A DNA stretch of 64,000 nucleotides, taken from contig NZ_LGDG01000200.1 in the NCBI RefSeq assembly GCF_001279775.1, forward strand, positions 62,001-126,000, read 5' to 3'. Origin of the DNA: Streptomyces sp. MMG1533 (GTDB taxonomy: Bacteria > Actinomycetota > Actinomycetes > Streptomycetales > Streptomycetaceae). Position 1 is the first letter of the stretch. Each line of letters begins with the position of its first letter. The notes beneath the pieces are model-generated. The model had not been told where the DNA came from. It worked only from the letters and a program-made list of their open reading frames with translations, and searched no databases. Positions 41,269-50,781 of this stretch are shown one piece after another. Both the position numbers and the translations under genes were made by a program.

Positions 41269-42285
41269 ATGCTGAGTGAACGCAGGCTCCAGGTGCTGCG
41301 CGCCATCGTCCAGGACTACGTCGGCACCGAGGAGCCGGTCGGCTCCAAGGCCCTGACCGAGCGGCACAACCTCGGTGTCTCCCCGGCCACGGTCCGTAAC
41401 GACATGGCGGCCCTGGAGGACGAGGGGTTCATCGCCCAGCCGCACACCAGCGCGGGGCGGATCCCGACCGACAAGGGCTATCGGCTGTTCGTCGACAAGC
41501 TGGCCGGCGTCAAACCGATGACCGGACCCGAGCGGCGCGCGATCCAGAACTTCCTCGACGGCGCCGTCGACCTCGATGACGTGGTGGCGCGGACGGTTCG
41601 GCTGCTTGCCCAGCTCACCCGGCAGGTCGCCGTCGTGCAGTACCCCTCGTTGACCCGGTCCACCGTGCGGCATGTCGAGCTGCTGTCACTCGCCCCCGCG
41701 CGCGTGATGCTCGTCCTGATCACGGACACGGGACGGGTCGAGCAGCGGATGGTGGACTGCCCGGCGCCGTTCGGCGAGGCCTCGCTGGCCGATCTGCGGG
41801 CGCGGCTCAACAGCCGGATCGCCGGTCGCCGTTTCGCGGACGTGCCGCAACTGGTGGAGGATCTGCCGGAGGGCTTCGACCTCGAGGACCGCGGCAGCGT
41901 CTCGACGGTGCTCTCCACCCTGCTGGAGACGCTCGTCGAGGAGAACGAGGAGCGGCTGATGATCGGCGGCACCGCCAATCTCACCCGCTTCGGACATGAC
42001 TTTCCCCTCACCATCCGGCCCGTTCTGGAAGCCTTGGAGGAGCAGGTCGTGCTTCTCAAGCTCCTTGGCGAGGCGGGGGATTCGGGCATGACCGTACGCA
42101 TCGGTCACGAGAACGCCTATGAGGGACTCAACTCCACTTCGGTGGTGTCGGTCGGCTACGGTTCGGGCGGCGAGGCAGTCGCCAAGCTCGGCGTGGTCGG
42201 ACCGACCCGCATGGATTACCCGGGAACGATGGGAGCGGTACGCGCAGTGGCACGGTACGTCGGACAGATCCTGGCGGAGTCGTAA
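41269..42285 (+). CDS. hrcA: heat-inducible transcription repressor HrcA
   Basis: HrcA represses groE and other chaperone genes by binding CIRCE and depends on GroEL for folding. The 338-residue protein has the N-terminal winged helix ([52 protein letters not shown]) and the GAF-like core and dimer domains. GGAGG lies eight bases before the ATG. The TAA is followed at once by the GTG of dnaJ. A CIRCE element at 41204 shows that it controls its own operon. Confidence 0.97.
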   Translation: MLSERRLQVLRAIVQDYVGTEEPVGSKALTERHNLGVSPATVRNDMAALEDEGFIAQPHTSAGRIPTDKGYRLFVDKLAGVKPMTGPERRAIQNFLDGAVDLDDVVARTVRLLAQLTRQVAVVQYPSLTRSTVRHVELLSLAPARVMLVLITDTGRVEQRMVDCPAPFGEASLADLRARLNSRIAGRRFADVPQLVEDLPEGFDLEDRGSVSTVLSTLLETLVEENEERLMIGGTANLTRFGHDFPLTIRPVLEALEEQVVLLKLLGEAGDSGMTVRIGHENAYEGLNSTSVVSVGYGSGGEAVAKLGVVGPTRMDYPGTMGAVRAVARYVGQILAES

Positions 42286-43425
42286 GTGGCCACGGACTAC
42301 TACGCCGTTCTCGGCGTGCGCCGCGACGCGTCGCAGGAAGAGATCAAGAAGGCCTTCCGGCGGCTCGCACGCGAGCTGCATCCGGACGTCAACCCCGATC
42401 CGAAGACCCAGGAGCGGTTCAAGGAGATCAACGCCGCCTACGAGGTGTTGTCGGACCCGCAGAAGAAGCAGGTCTACGACCTCGGCGGCGACCCCCTGTC
42501 CCAGGCGGGCGGCGCCGGTGGCGCGGGCGGCTTCGGCGCGGGCGGCTTCGGGAACTTCTCGGACATCATGGACGCCTTCTTCGGTACGGCGTCCCAGCGG
42601 GGTCCGCGGTCGCGGACCCGGCGCGGCCAGGACGCGATGATCCGGCTGGAGATCGAGCTCGACGAGGCGGCCTTCGGCACCACGAAGGACATCCAGGTCG
42701 ACACGGCGATCGTCTGCACCACCTGCAGTGGTGAGGGCGCGGCGCCGGGGACCTCCGCCCAGACGTGTGACATGTGCCGCGGCCGCGGCGAGGTGTCGCA
42801 GGTGACGCGGTCCTTCCTGGGCCAGGTCATGACCTCGCGCCCCTGCCCGCAGTGCCAGGGCTTCGGCACCGTCGTCCCGACGCCGTGCCCGGAGTGCGCG
42901 GGCGACGGGCGCGTACGCTCCCGCCGCACCCTGACCGTCAAGATCCCCGCCGGTGTCGACAACGGCACCCGCATCCAGCTCGCCGGTGAGGGCGAGGTCG
43001 GGCCCGGTGGCGGTCCCGCCGGTGACCTGTACGTCGAGATCCACGAGCTGCCGCACGCGCAGTTCCAGCGCCGGGGCGACGACCTGCACTGCACGGTCAC
43101 CATTCCGATGACCGCGGCCTCCCTCGGCACCAAGGTGCCGCTGGAGACGCTGGACGGCCTGGAAGAGGTCGACATCCGGCCCGGCACCCAGTCCGGCCAG
43201 TCGATCCCGCTGCACGGCCGCGGTGTCACACACCTGCGCGGTGGCGGGCGCGGCGACCTCATCGTCCACGTCGAGGTCCAGACCCCGAACAAGCTCGACC
43301 CCGAGCAGGAACGCCTGCTGCGCGAGCTGGCCAAGCTGCGGGGCGAGGAGCGGCCCACGGGGCAGTTCCAGCCGGGGCAGCAAGGGCTGTTCTCGCGGTT
43401 GAAGGACGCCTTCAACGGACGCTGA
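42286..43425 (+). CDS. dnaJ: chaperone DnaJ (second DnaJ of actinobacteria)
   Basis: The 379-residue protein has the full type I layout: J domain with HPD (ARELHPDVN), a Gly/Phe-rich linker ([17 protein letters not shown]), four zinc-finger repeats ([32 protein letters not shown]) and the substrate-binding C-terminal domains. It stimulates DnaK. The start GTG directly follows the hrcA stop. In Streptomyces this copy, downstream of hrcA, is distinct from the DnaJ in the dnaK operon; heat control here would be by HrcA. Confidence 0.96.
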   Translation: MATDYYAVLGVRRDASQEEIKKAFRRLARELHPDVNPDPKTQERFKEINAAYEVLSDPQKKQVYDLGGDPLSQAGGAGGAGGFGAGGFGNFSDIMDAFFGTASQRGPRSRTRRGQDAMIRLEIELDEAAFGTTKDIQVDTAIVCTTCSGEGAAPGTSAQTCDMCRGRGEVSQVTRSFLGQVMTSRPCPQCQGFGTVVPTPCPECAGDGRVRSRRTLTVKIPAGVDNGTRIQLAGEGEVGPGGGPAGDLYVEIHELPHAQFQRRGDDLHCTVTIPMTAASLGTKVPLETLDGLEEVDIRPGTQSGQSIPLHGRGVTHLRGGGRGDLIVHVEVQTPNKLDPEQERLLRELAKLRGEERPTGQFQPGQQGLFSRLKDAFNGR

Positions 43426-43487
43426 CGGGTGGGCGGCGGGCGAGTGGGTTTCGCCCCCGCCGCCCCTTCCCTTCCCGTCCCTGGGGG

Positions 43488-43735
43488 CTGCGCCCCCGGA
43501 CTCCCGCTTTCGGCCCGAAGGGCCTCGTCCTCAAGCGCCGGACGGGCTGGAAGGGTGCGGCTGCGCCCCCGGACTCCCGCTTTCGGTCCGAAGGGCCTCG
43601 TCCTCAAGCGCCGGACGGGCTGGAAGGGTGCGGCTGCGCCCCTGGACCCCCGCTTTCGGTCCGAAGGGCCTCGTCCTCAAGCGCCGGACGGGCTGGAAGG
43701 GTGCGGCTGCGGCCCTGGACCCCCGCTTCGGGCCG
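43488..43735 (+). repeat. tandem 73-base repeat array (three full units plus part of a fourth)
   Basis: Units at 43488-43560, 43561-43633 and 43634-43706, and a partial copy to about 43735, are nearly identical and abut without spacers. Each holds CTGCGCCCC, CCCGCTTTCGG(C/T)CCGAAGGGCC (hairpin) and GTCCTCAAGCGCCGGACGGGCTGGAAGG in that order. It fills the 380-base gap between dnaJ and the nitronate monooxygenase gene; no ORF in the gap looks coding. It may terminate dnaJ transcription. Confidence 0.92.
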
Positions 43736-43805
43736 GGTGCAGCCGGCGTATGCCAAGAGGAAGGCTCGATTCGGACTTGATCGGAGGACGTGACAACATG
43801 CCGTC

Positions 43806-44879
43806 ATGTCCTCCGCACTGACCGATCTCTTTCCCTATCCGATCGTGCAGGCCCCCATGGCGGGCGGCGTCTCCGTACCGACGCTCGCCGCCGCCGTGTC
43901 CGAGGCCGGCGGGCTGGGGTTCCTCGCTGCCGGGTACAAGACGGCCGACGGCCTGTATCAGGAGATCAAGCAGCTGCGGAGCCTCACGGCCCGCCCCTTC
44001 GGCGCGAACCTCTTCATGCCGCAGCCGGAGTACGCGGACCCGGCCGCCGTGGACGTGTACGCCCACCAGCTGGCCGGGGAGGCCGCCTGGTACGAGACCG
44101 AGCTCGGCGACCCGGAAAGCGGCCGCGACGACGGCTACGAGGCCAAGCTCGCCGTGCTGCTCGACAACCCGGTGCCGGTGGTCTCGTTCCACTTCGGCGT
44201 GCCGAGCCGGGACGTCCTGGACTCGCTGCGCCGGGCCGGCACCTTCACCCTGGTCACCGCGACCAGCGCCGAGGAGGCCCTCGCCGTGGAGCTGGCGGGC
44301 GCCGACGCGGTGATCGCCCAGGGCGTGGAGGCGGGCGGCCACCAGGGCACCCACCGCGACATCCCGGAGACCGACGGCTCCGGCATAGGCCTCCTCTCCC
44401 TGATCGCACAGGTCCGCGAGACCGTGAGCATCCCGATCGTCGCCGCCGGGGGCATCATGCGCGGCAGCCAGATCGCCGCCGTGCTCGCCGCGGGCGCGAG
44501 CGCGGCCCAGCTCGGCACGGCGTTCCTCGCCACCCCCGAGTCCGGTGCGAGCGCCGTGCACAAGCAGGCACTGACCAACCCCCTTTACGTGCGTACCGAG
44601 TTGACCCGCGCCTTCTCCGGCCGTCCGGCCCGCGGGCTGGTCAACCGCTTCCTGCGCGAGCACGGCCCGTACGCGCCCGCCGCCTACCCCGAGATCCACC
44701 ACCTGACCTCGCCGCTGCGCAAGGCCGCGGCCAAGGCGGGCGACGCGCAGGGCATGGCGCTGTGGGCGGGCCAGGGGCACCGGATGGCCCGCGAACTGCC
44801 CGCCGGGCAGCTGGTGGAGGTGCTGGCGGCCGAACTCGGCGCCGCCAGGACAGCGTTGTCGCAGGGCGGGGCGCGATGA
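43806..44879 (+). CDS. nitronate monooxygenase family flavoprotein
   Basis: The 357-residue TIM-barrel protein starts PIVQAPMAGGVSVPTLAAAV and carries the FMN phosphate motifs (VIAQGVEAGGHQGTH; VAAGGIMRGSQIAAVLAAGA; QLGTAFLATPES). The His in GGHQG is the catalytic base in class I enzymes. These oxidise nitronates such as propionate-3-nitronate and protect respiration. A four-base ATGA overlap couples it to rsmE. Confidence 0.92.
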   Translation: MSSALTDLFPYPIVQAPMAGGVSVPTLAAAVSEAGGLGFLAAGYKTADGLYQEIKQLRSLTARPFGANLFMPQPEYADPAAVDVYAHQLAGEAAWYETELGDPESGRDDGYEAKLAVLLDNPVPVVSFHFGVPSRDVLDSLRRAGTFTLVTATSAEEALAVELAGADAVIAQGVEAGGHQGTHRDIPETDGSGIGLLSLIAQVRETVSIPIVAAGGIMRGSQIAAVLAAGASAAQLGTAFLATPESGASAVHKQALTNPLYVRTELTRAFSGRPARGLVNRFLREHGPYAPAAYPEIHHLTSPLRKAAAKAGDAQGMALWAGQGHRMARELPAGQLVEVLAAELGAARTALSQGGAR

Positions 44880-45616
44880 CGGCGCCGGTGTTCGTCGTCG
44901 AGCACTTCGACGCGGGCGGCGCCGGACAGTACGTCCTCGACGGCCCCGAGGGGCGGCACGCCGTCTCCGTGAAGCGGCTGCGGCCCGGGGAGAGTGTCGT
45001 CCTCACGGACGGCGCCGGGCGCTGGGCCGAGTGCGACGTGGTCGGCACCGAGGGCAAGGACCGGCTGATCGTCCACATGACGAGCATGTCCGAGGAGCCC
45101 CCGGAGTCCCCCCGCATCACCGTCGTCCAGGCCCTCCCCAAGGGCGACCGGGGCGAGCTGGCCGTCGAGACGATGACCGAGACGGGCGTCGACGCGATCG
45201 TGCCGTGGGCGGCCGCCCGCTGCATCACCCAGTGGAAGGGCGACCGCGGCCTGAAGGCGCTCGGCAAGTGGCGGGCCACCGCTCGCGAGGCCGGCAAGCA
45301 GTCCCGCCGGGTCCGCTTCCCGGAGGTCGCGGACGCGGCAACGAGCAAGCAGGTTGCGGCACTTCTCGCCAAAGCCGACTTCGCCGCCGTACTGCACGAG
45401 AGCGGCGAGGAGACCCTGGCCACCGCCGAACTGCCCCCCGAGGGCGAGATCGTGCTCGTCGTCGGACCCGAAGGCGGCGTCTCCCCCGAGGAGTTGGCCC
45501 TCTTCGAGGAGGCGGGCGCGAAGGCGTACCGGCTCGGACCCACCGTACTGCGCACGTCGACCGCCGGGACCGCGGCGACCGCCCTGCTCCTCGGCCGCTC
45601 GGGCCGCTGGTCCTGA
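44876..45616 (+). CDS. rsmE: 16S rRNA (uracil-1498-N3)-methyltransferase
   Basis: RsmE methylates U1498 near the P site using SAM. The 246-residue protein has a PUA-like start (DGPEGRHAVSVKRLRPGESV) and the SPOUT knot (VVQALPKGDRGELAVETMTE; VVGPEGGVSPEELALFEEAG; LGPTVLRTSTAGTAA). All three knot motifs are intact. It overlaps the preceding flavoprotein gene by four bases. Its place after hrcA-dnaJ is conserved in actinobacteria. Confidence 0.96.
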   Translation: MTAPVFVVEHFDAGGAGQYVLDGPEGRHAVSVKRLRPGESVVLTDGAGRWAECDVVGTEGKDRLIVHMTSMSEEPPESPRITVVQALPKGDRGELAVETMTETGVDAIVPWAAARCITQWKGDRGLKALGKWRATAREAGKQSRRVRFPEVADAATSKQVAALLAKADFAAVLHESGEETLATAELPPEGEIVLVVGPEGGVSPEELALFEEAGAKAYRLGPTVLRTSTAGTAATALLLGRSGRWS

Positions 45617-45640
45617 CCCCCTGCCTCCGGAGAACAGTTC

Positions 45641-46036
45641 ATGGAACTCGCCCAGGTACGCCTGCTCGTCAGCGACTTCGCCGCCTGTTACCGCTTCTAT
45701 GCCGAAGTCCTCGGCCTGAAGCCGCAGTCGGGGGCGAAGGAGGGGCCGTACGAGAAGTTCAGCCCGGCTGTCGGCTCCGCGGGAATCGCCCTCCAGGACC
45801 GGGTCATGATGTCCGAGGTGCTCGGCGACGAGCTGGGCGACGCGGCCACCGGCCACCGCTCGCTGGTGGTGCTGCGCGTCGACGACCTGGACACCTACTG
45901 CGAGCAGGTCACCGCCCGCGGAGCGGCCCTCCTGCACGGCCCGGCTCCGATGACCGACCGGATGCGGGTCGCGCACCTCAAGGACCCGGAGGGCAATCTG
46001 GTGGAGCTTCAGGAGTGGCTGCTGCTGCGCGGCTGA
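45641..46036 (+). CDS. VOC (glyoxalase/bleomycin-resistance-fold) protein
   Basis: The 131-residue protein has two beta-alpha-beta-beta-beta modules: ELAQVRLLVSDFAACYRFYA at the start and VVLRVDDLDTYCEQV with FKDPEGN-like LKDPEGNLVELQEW at the end. The terminal Glu typical of the metal site is present. Members include dioxygenases, lyases and drug-binding proteins, and the substrate is unknown. The last 59 bases overlap an opposite-strand gene. It follows rsmE by 24 bases and is probably co-transcribed. Confidence 0.88.
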   Translation: MELAQVRLLVSDFAACYRFYAEVLGLKPQSGAKEGPYEKFSPAVGSAGIALQDRVMMSEVLGDELGDAATGHRSLVVLRVDDLDTYCEQVTARGAALLHGPAPMTDRMRVAHLKDPEGNLVELQEWLLLRG

Positions 46037-46376
46037 CGGCCACGGCCGGCAGCAGCTCCCAGCCGTCCGACTGCCCGCCGGCGGACAGCAGACCGCGCTT
46101 CGCGGCCTCGTCGACCAGAGCGCGTACGACACCGGGTTCGTGCAGGTTGACGTAGTGGCCGTGGGCGTCGCTCACGCCGCCCGAGTGGCCGGGGTAGCCG
46201 CCGCCGGCGTCGCGTCCCTCGCCGGACCGGAAGACGATCCGGGTGCGGATGCCGTCGCGGAGCAGGGTGAGGGTCTCGCGGCACGGCTCGCCGTCGCCGT
46301 GCCAGTGGCGGACGTTCCACAGGTAGACGGTCCGCTCGTCCACTACGAGCCTTCTGAGGCTGTGGTCCTTGCGCAT
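45978..46376 (-). CDS. hypothetical protein (about 132 residues)
   Basis: The product begins MRKDHSLRRLVVDERTVYLW and has a beta-rich middle (VRHWHGDGEPCRETLTLL, RTRIVFRSGEG) and the segment HGHYVNLHEPGVVRALVDEA. It is hydrophilic and cytoplasmic, and I do not recognise a family. The last 20 residues are Ala/Pro-rich and overlap the VOC gene on the other strand, so the true conserved part probably ends near WELLPAV. Codon bias favours this frame outside the overlap. Confidence 0.65.
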   Translation of the reverse strand: MRKDHSLRRLVVDERTVYLWNVRHWHGDGEPCRETLTLLRDGIRTRIVFRSGEGRDAGGGYPGHSGGVSDAHGHYVNLHEPGVVRALVDEAAKRGLLSAGGQSDGWELLPAVAVSRAAAATPEAPPDCPPGP

Positions 46377-46456
46377 CCGTCCACGGTAGACCTGGGGCGC
46401 ACGAGTGGCCGTATGCGCTCTACCGCGACGGGCGGGACGGTGGCAGGCTGCCCTGC

Positions 46457-46987
46457 ATGGGGGCGTTGACGAGGATGCGGCGTCGGCCGCGAGGGCGCCG
46501 AGTGGCGGCTGCGGCGACCCTCGGCGTGCTCGCCGTGGGCGGGACGGTCGCCTGCGATCCGAGCGGTCTGAACTCCGCGACCGTGGCGTACACGACCGAC
46601 CAGACCGTGACGGACGAGCTGGAGCGGCAGAAGGCCGACGTGCGCTGGCTCAACTGCACGGCCTCGTACGGCGACAGCGGCTCGACGCCCACGGCCACCG
46701 AGAACGCCGTCGCCGACGTCGACTGCGAGGGCGAGACCGACGACGGCAAGGACATCACCGTCACGGGCAAGATCACGCGTGCGGTCAGCGGTGCGTGCGT
46801 GCGCGGGGACCTCACCGCGAAGATCGACGGGAAGCAGTGGTTCCACGTGGAGGGGCTCGGGAACTGCGAGGCCAAGACCACTCCGCCCGTCAACAACCCC
46901 GGGCAGCCGGGGCCGACGGTCACGGTGACCGTCACGAAGACCGTCTACTGCCAGAAGGCCCCCCAGTGCTGGCCGGACGGCAAGTGA
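46457..46987 (+). CDS. small secreted protein, possible lipoprotein
   Basis: The 176-residue product has a typical signal peptide: basic MRRRPRGRR, a hydrophobic core AAAATLGVLAVGG, then TVAC, a weak lipobox that would place Cys at residue +1. The mature part contains five further Cys and a Thr/Val tail (TVTVTVTKTVYCQKAPQCW). This pattern resembles small DUF4333-like exported proteins of actinobacteria, but I am not certain of the family. It lies between the hypothetical and tricorn genes. Confidence 0.75.
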   Translation: MGALTRMRRRPRGRRVAAAATLGVLAVGGTVACDPSGLNSATVAYTTDQTVTDELERQKADVRWLNCTASYGDSGSTPTATENAVADVDCEGETDDGKDITVTGKITRAVSGACVRGDLTAKIDGKQWFHVEGLGNCEAKTTPPVNNPGQPGPTVTVTVTKTVYCQKAPQCWPDGK

Positions 46988-47071
46988 GCCGCCGTCGAGG
47001 GCGGCAGGGCGCGTGATCCAACCTCGTCCAAACCCCTGTCACCGGTCGCCGGGCGTGCATAGGGTGATCGG

Positions 47072-50000
47072 GTGACACAGCCAGCGACCTCCGCGTATCT
47101 CCGGTTCCCGCACCTGCACGGCGAGTTGGTCGCCTTCACCGCCGAGGACGACGTGTGGCTCGCCCCGCTCGACGGTGGCCGGGCCTGGCGGGTCAGCGCC
47201 GACAACGTGCCGGTCACCCACCCCCGCATCTCGCCCGACGGCACCACCGTCGCCTGGACGTCCACCCGCGACGGCGCCCCCGAGGTGCACATCGCCCCGG
47301 TCGACGGCGGCCCCGCCGAACGCCTGACCCACTGGGGCAGTTCACGCACCCAGGTGCGCGGCTGGACCGCCGACGGCGAGGTCCTCGCGGTCAGCACGTA
47401 CGGCCAGGCCAGCCTCCGCCGCAGCTGGGCCCGCGCGATCCCGCTCGACGGTGGCCCGGCCACGACCCTGCCCTACGGACCCGTCGGCGATGTCGCCCAC
47501 GGAGGTCCCGGCACGGTCCTGCTGTCCGCGCCCATGGGCCGGGAAGCCGCCTGGTGGAAGCGGTACCGGGGCGGAACGGCGGGCAAGCTGTGGATCGACC
47601 GCGAGGGCGACGGGGAGTTCGTCCGGCTGCATGAAGAGCTCGACGGGAACATCGAGTACCCCGTGTGGGCGGGGGACCGGGTCGCCTTCCTGTCCGACCA
47701 CGAGGGCGTGGGAGCGGTGTACTCCTCGCTCGCCGACGGGTCCGACCTGCGCCGGCACACCCCGCTGGAGGGCTTCTACGCCCGGCACGCGGCCGGTGAC
47801 GGCACCCGGGTCGTGTATGCCTCCGCCGGCGAACTGTGGATCCTGGACGACCTCGACGGCGCCGAGCCCCGCAAGCTGGAGGTGCGGCTCGGCGGGCAGC
47901 ACACCGACCGGCAGCCGTTCACGGTGAACGCCGCCCGCTGGTTCGGGTCGGCCGCCCCCGACCACACCGCGCGCGGCAGCGCGGTCGCCGTGCGCGGTGC
48001 CGTGCACTGGGTGACCCACCGCGCCGGACCGGCCCGCGCGCTCTCCGCGGAACCCGGGGTACGGGCCCGGCTGCCGCGCACCTTCCGCGCCGAGGGCGAG
48101 GAATGGGTGGTGTGGGTGACGGACGCCGAGGGCGACGACGCCCTGGAGTTCGCGCCCGCCACCGGCCACGCGCCCGGCGCCACCCCGCGCCGGCTCGCCG
48201 CCGGACAGCTCGGCCGGGTGCTGGGGCTCGCGATGGCGCCCGACGGCAGCCGGGCCGCGGTCGCCGCGCACGACGGGCGCGTCCTGCTCGTCGAACGCGA
48301 GACGGGCGAGGTGCGCGAGGTCGACCACAGCGAGGAGGGCGACGTCTCCGGGCTGGTGTTCTCGCCCGACTCGGCCTGGCTCGCCTGGTCGCACCCCGGT
48401 CCGGGCCCGCTGCGCCAGCTCCGGCTCGCCAACACCACCGACCTGTCGGTCACCGAGGCGACCCCGCTGCGGTTCAGGGACTACGCCCCGGCGTTCACCC
48501 TCGACGGCAAGCACCTCGCCTTCCTGTCCAACCGCTCCTTCGACCCGGTCTACGACGAGCACGTCTTCGACCTGGCCTTCGTGGTCGGCGACCGCCCGCA
48601 CCTGATCACGCTGGCGGCGACCACGCCCTCGCCGTTCGGCCCGCAGCGGCACGGCCGCCCCTTCGAGGCCCCCGACAAGGACGAGACGCCCGACAGCGAG
48701 GGCACCCCGGCCACCCGTATCGACCTCGAAGGCCTCGCCGACCGGATCGTGCCGTTCCCCGTGGAGGCGGCCCGCTACTCCAACCTGCGCGCGGCGAAGG
48801 ACGGCGTGCTGTGGCTCCGGCACCCGGTGCGCGGTGTCCTCGGCTCCTCCCGGGCCACCCCGGACGACCCGGATCCGCACACCGAGCTGGAGCGCTACGA
48901 CCTCGCCCAGCAGCGCATCGAGCATCTCGCCGCCGACGCCGACCACTTCGCCGTGAGCGGCGACGGCAAGCGGGTCCTGCTGTGGACCGACGGACGGCTC
49001 AAGGTCGTGCCCAGCGACCGGCGCGCCTCGAACGACGACGACAGCGACACCAACATCACCGTCGACCTCACCCGCGTACGGCAGACCGTCGACCCGGCGG
49101 CCGAGTGGCGGCAGATGTACGAGGAGACGGGCCGCGTCATGCGGGACCACTTCTGGCGTCCGGACATGAACGGGGTCGACTGGACCGGCGTCCTCGACCG
49201 CTACCGTCCGGTGCTGGACCGCGTCGCCACCCACGACGACCTCGTCGACCTGCTGTGGGAGGTGCAGGGCGAGCTCGGCACCTCGCACGCCTACGTCGTC
49301 CCGCGCGGCGGCCACGGCGGCGGACCCCGGCAGGGGCTGCTCGGTGCGGACATCTCCCGTCATACGGACGGCACTTGGGTCATCGACCGCATCCTGCCGA
49401 CCGAGACCTCCGACCCGGACGCCCGCTCCCCGCTCGCCGCGCCGGGTGTCGCGGTGCGTGCCGGGGACGCGATCGTCGCGGTGGCCGGGATGCCGGTCGA
49501 CCCGGTGACCGGGCCCGGGCCGCTTCTCGTCGGTACGGCGGGCAAGCCGGTCGAGCTGACGATCTCGCCGTCCGGCGGGGGCGAGGTGCGGCACGCGGTC
49601 GTCGTGCCGACCGCCGACGAGGAACCTCTTCGCTATCACGCGTGGGTCGCGGACCGGCGGGCGTACGTCCACGAGAAGTCCGGCGGACGGCTGGGGTATC
49701 TCCACGTGCCGGACATGCAGGCGCCCGGCTGGGCCCAGATCCACCGCGACCTGCGGGTGGAAGTGGCCCGGGAGGGGCTGGTCGTGGACGTCCGCGAGAA
49801 CCGGGGCGGGCACACCTCTCAGCTTGTCGTCGAGAAGCTGGCCCGGCGGATCGTCGGCTGGGCCGTGCCGCGTGGCATGCGGCCGTACAGCTATCCGCAC
49901 GACGCGCCCCGCGGGCCGGTCGTCGCCGTCGCGAACGAGTTCTCCGGCTCGGACGGGGACATCGTCAACGCGGCGATCAAGGCGCTGGGGATCGGGCCGG

Positions 50001-50272
50001 TGGTCGGTACGCGGACCTGGGGCGGGGTGATCGGGATCGACAGCCGGTACCGGCTGGTCGACGGGACGTTGATCACGCAGCCGAAGTACGCGTTCTGGCT
50101 CGAGGGTTACGAGTGGGGGGTCGAGAACCACGGCGTCGACCCGGACGTGGAGGTCGTGCAGCGGCCGCAGGATCATGCGGCGGGGCGGGATGTGCAGCTG
50201 GACGAGGCGGTGAGGTTGGCGTTGGCGGCGCTGGAGTCGGCCCCGGCGAAGGTTCCGCCGAGCTTGCCGTAG
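47072..50272 (+). CDS. tricorn protease homologue (S41 family)
   Basis: The 1066-residue protein follows tricorn: two N-terminal beta-propellers (repeated DGT/DGSR strands, about 1-650), a helical bundle, a PDZ domain (about 760-840) and the S41 catalytic domain. The nucleophile is Ser960 in EFSGSDGDIVN, with Asp961 next to it, and His739 lies in GELGTSHAYVV; these positions match archaeal tricorn closely. Tricorn trims peptides released by the proteasome, which Streptomyces also has. No signal peptide is present, so it acts in the cytoplasm. The GTG start has a weak ribosome site. Confidence 0.95.
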   Translation: MTQPATSAYLRFPHLHGELVAFTAEDDVWLAPLDGGRAWRVSADNVPVTHPRISPDGTTVAWTSTRDGAPEVHIAPVDGGPAERLTHWGSSRTQVRGWTADGEVLAVSTYGQASLRRSWARAIPLDGGPATTLPYGPVGDVAHGGPGTVLLSAPMGREAAWWKRYRGGTAGKLWIDREGDGEFVRLHEELDGNIEYPVWAGDRVAFLSDHEGVGAVYSSLADGSDLRRHTPLEGFYARHAAGDGTRVVYASAGELWILDDLDGAEPRKLEVRLGGQHTDRQPFTVNAARWFGSAAPDHTARGSAVAVRGAVHWVTHRAGPARALSAEPGVRARLPRTFRAEGEEWVVWVTDAEGDDALEFAPATGHAPGATPRRLAAGQLGRVLGLAMAPDGSRAAVAAHDGRVLLVERETGEVREVDHSEEGDVSGLVFSPDSAWLAWSHPGPGPLRQLRLANTTDLSVTEATPLRFRDYAPAFTLDGKHLAFLSNRSFDPVYDEHVFDLAFVVGDRPHLITLAATTPSPFGPQRHGRPFEAPDKDETPDSEGTPATRIDLEGLADRIVPFPVEAARYSNLRAAKDGVLWLRHPVRGVLGSSRATPDDPDPHTELERYDLAQQRIEHLAADADHFAVSGDGKRVLLWTDGRLKVVPSDRRASNDDDSDTNITVDLTRVRQTVDPAAEWRQMYEETGRVMRDHFWRPDMNGVDWTGVLDRYRPVLDRVATHDDLVDLLWEVQGELGTSHAYVVPRGGHGGGPRQGLLGADISRHTDGTWVIDRILPTETSDPDARSPLAAPGVAVRAGDAIVAVAGMPVDPVTGPGPLLVGTAGKPVELTISPSGGGEVRHAVVVPTADEEPLRYHAWVADRRAYVHEKSGGRLGYLHVPDMQAPGWAQIHRDLRVEVAREGLVVDVRENRGGHTSQLVVEKLARRIVGWAVPRGMRPYSYPHDAPRGPVVAVANEFSGSDGDIVNAAIKALGIGPVVGTRTWGGVIGIDSRYRLVDGTLITQPKYAFWLEGYEWGVENHGVDPDVEVVQRPQDHAAGRDVQLDEAVRLALAALESAPAKVPPSLP

Positions 50273-50319
50273 CCCGGCGTGGGGGCTGGGCGGGGGTGGG
50301 TAGCGCAGCCCGGCGTTAC

Positions 50320-50370
50320 GGGGTGCCGCCCGCGCCCACCCGTGCCGCCCCAGCGGCACACCTGCCCGCA
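50320..50370. repeat. dispersed Streptomyces-type hairpin repeat
   Basis: The tract GGGTGCCGCCCGCGCCCACC continuing to CACCTGCCCGCAG resembles a repeat I have often seen between Streptomyces genes. Its core GTGCCGC-CCCA-GCGGCAC (50342-50359) is a perfect seven-pair hairpin and may end tricorn transcription. Confidence 0.6.
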
Positions 50371-50421
50371 GCTGGGCGACTAGCATGCCCACGTAAGGAT
50401 CACCCGGCTCAAGGAGACCGC

Positions 50422-50775
50422 ATGGCAGGGGAACCGCAGGACGACTGTCTGTTCTGCAAGATCATCGCGGGGCAGATTCCGGCGACGATCGTCCGTGAGA
50501 CCGACACGACCGTCGCGTTCCGGGACATCAACCCCCAGGCGCCCACCCACATCCTGGTGATCCCGAAGGCCCACCACAGGGACGCCGCCGCCCTGGCCAC
50601 CGCCGCCCCGGAACTCGCCGCCGACGTCCTGCGCGAGACCCAGGCCGTCGCCGACGACGAGAAGCTGGAGAGCTACCGCGTCGTCTTCAACACCGGCAGC
50701 GGCGCCGGGCAGACCGTCTGGCACGCCCATGCGCACGTCCTCGGCGGGCGCGGGCTGCAGTGGCCCCCCGGGTAA
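50422..50775 (+). CDS. HIT-family (HINT-like) nucleotide hydrolase
   Basis: The 117-residue protein has the zinc-binding CLFC near the start (CLFCKIIAGQIP) and the HIT triad HAHAH in QTVWHAHAHVLGG. HINT enzymes hydrolyse nucleoside phosphoramidates and acyl-AMPs. The ribosome site AAGGAG is at good spacing before the ATG. The length is normal. It is followed seven bases later by the RNase Z gene. Confidence 0.94.
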   Translation: MAGEPQDDCLFCKIIAGQIPATIVRETDTTVAFRDINPQAPTHILVIPKAHHRDAAALATAAPELAADVLRETQAVADDEKLESYRVVFNTGSGAGQTVWHAHAHVLGGRGLQWPPG

Positions 50776-50781
50776 CCGGTC

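Noticed and set aside
43488..43735. CRISPR array
   Set aside because: The 73-base units abut with no spacers and no cas genes are present.
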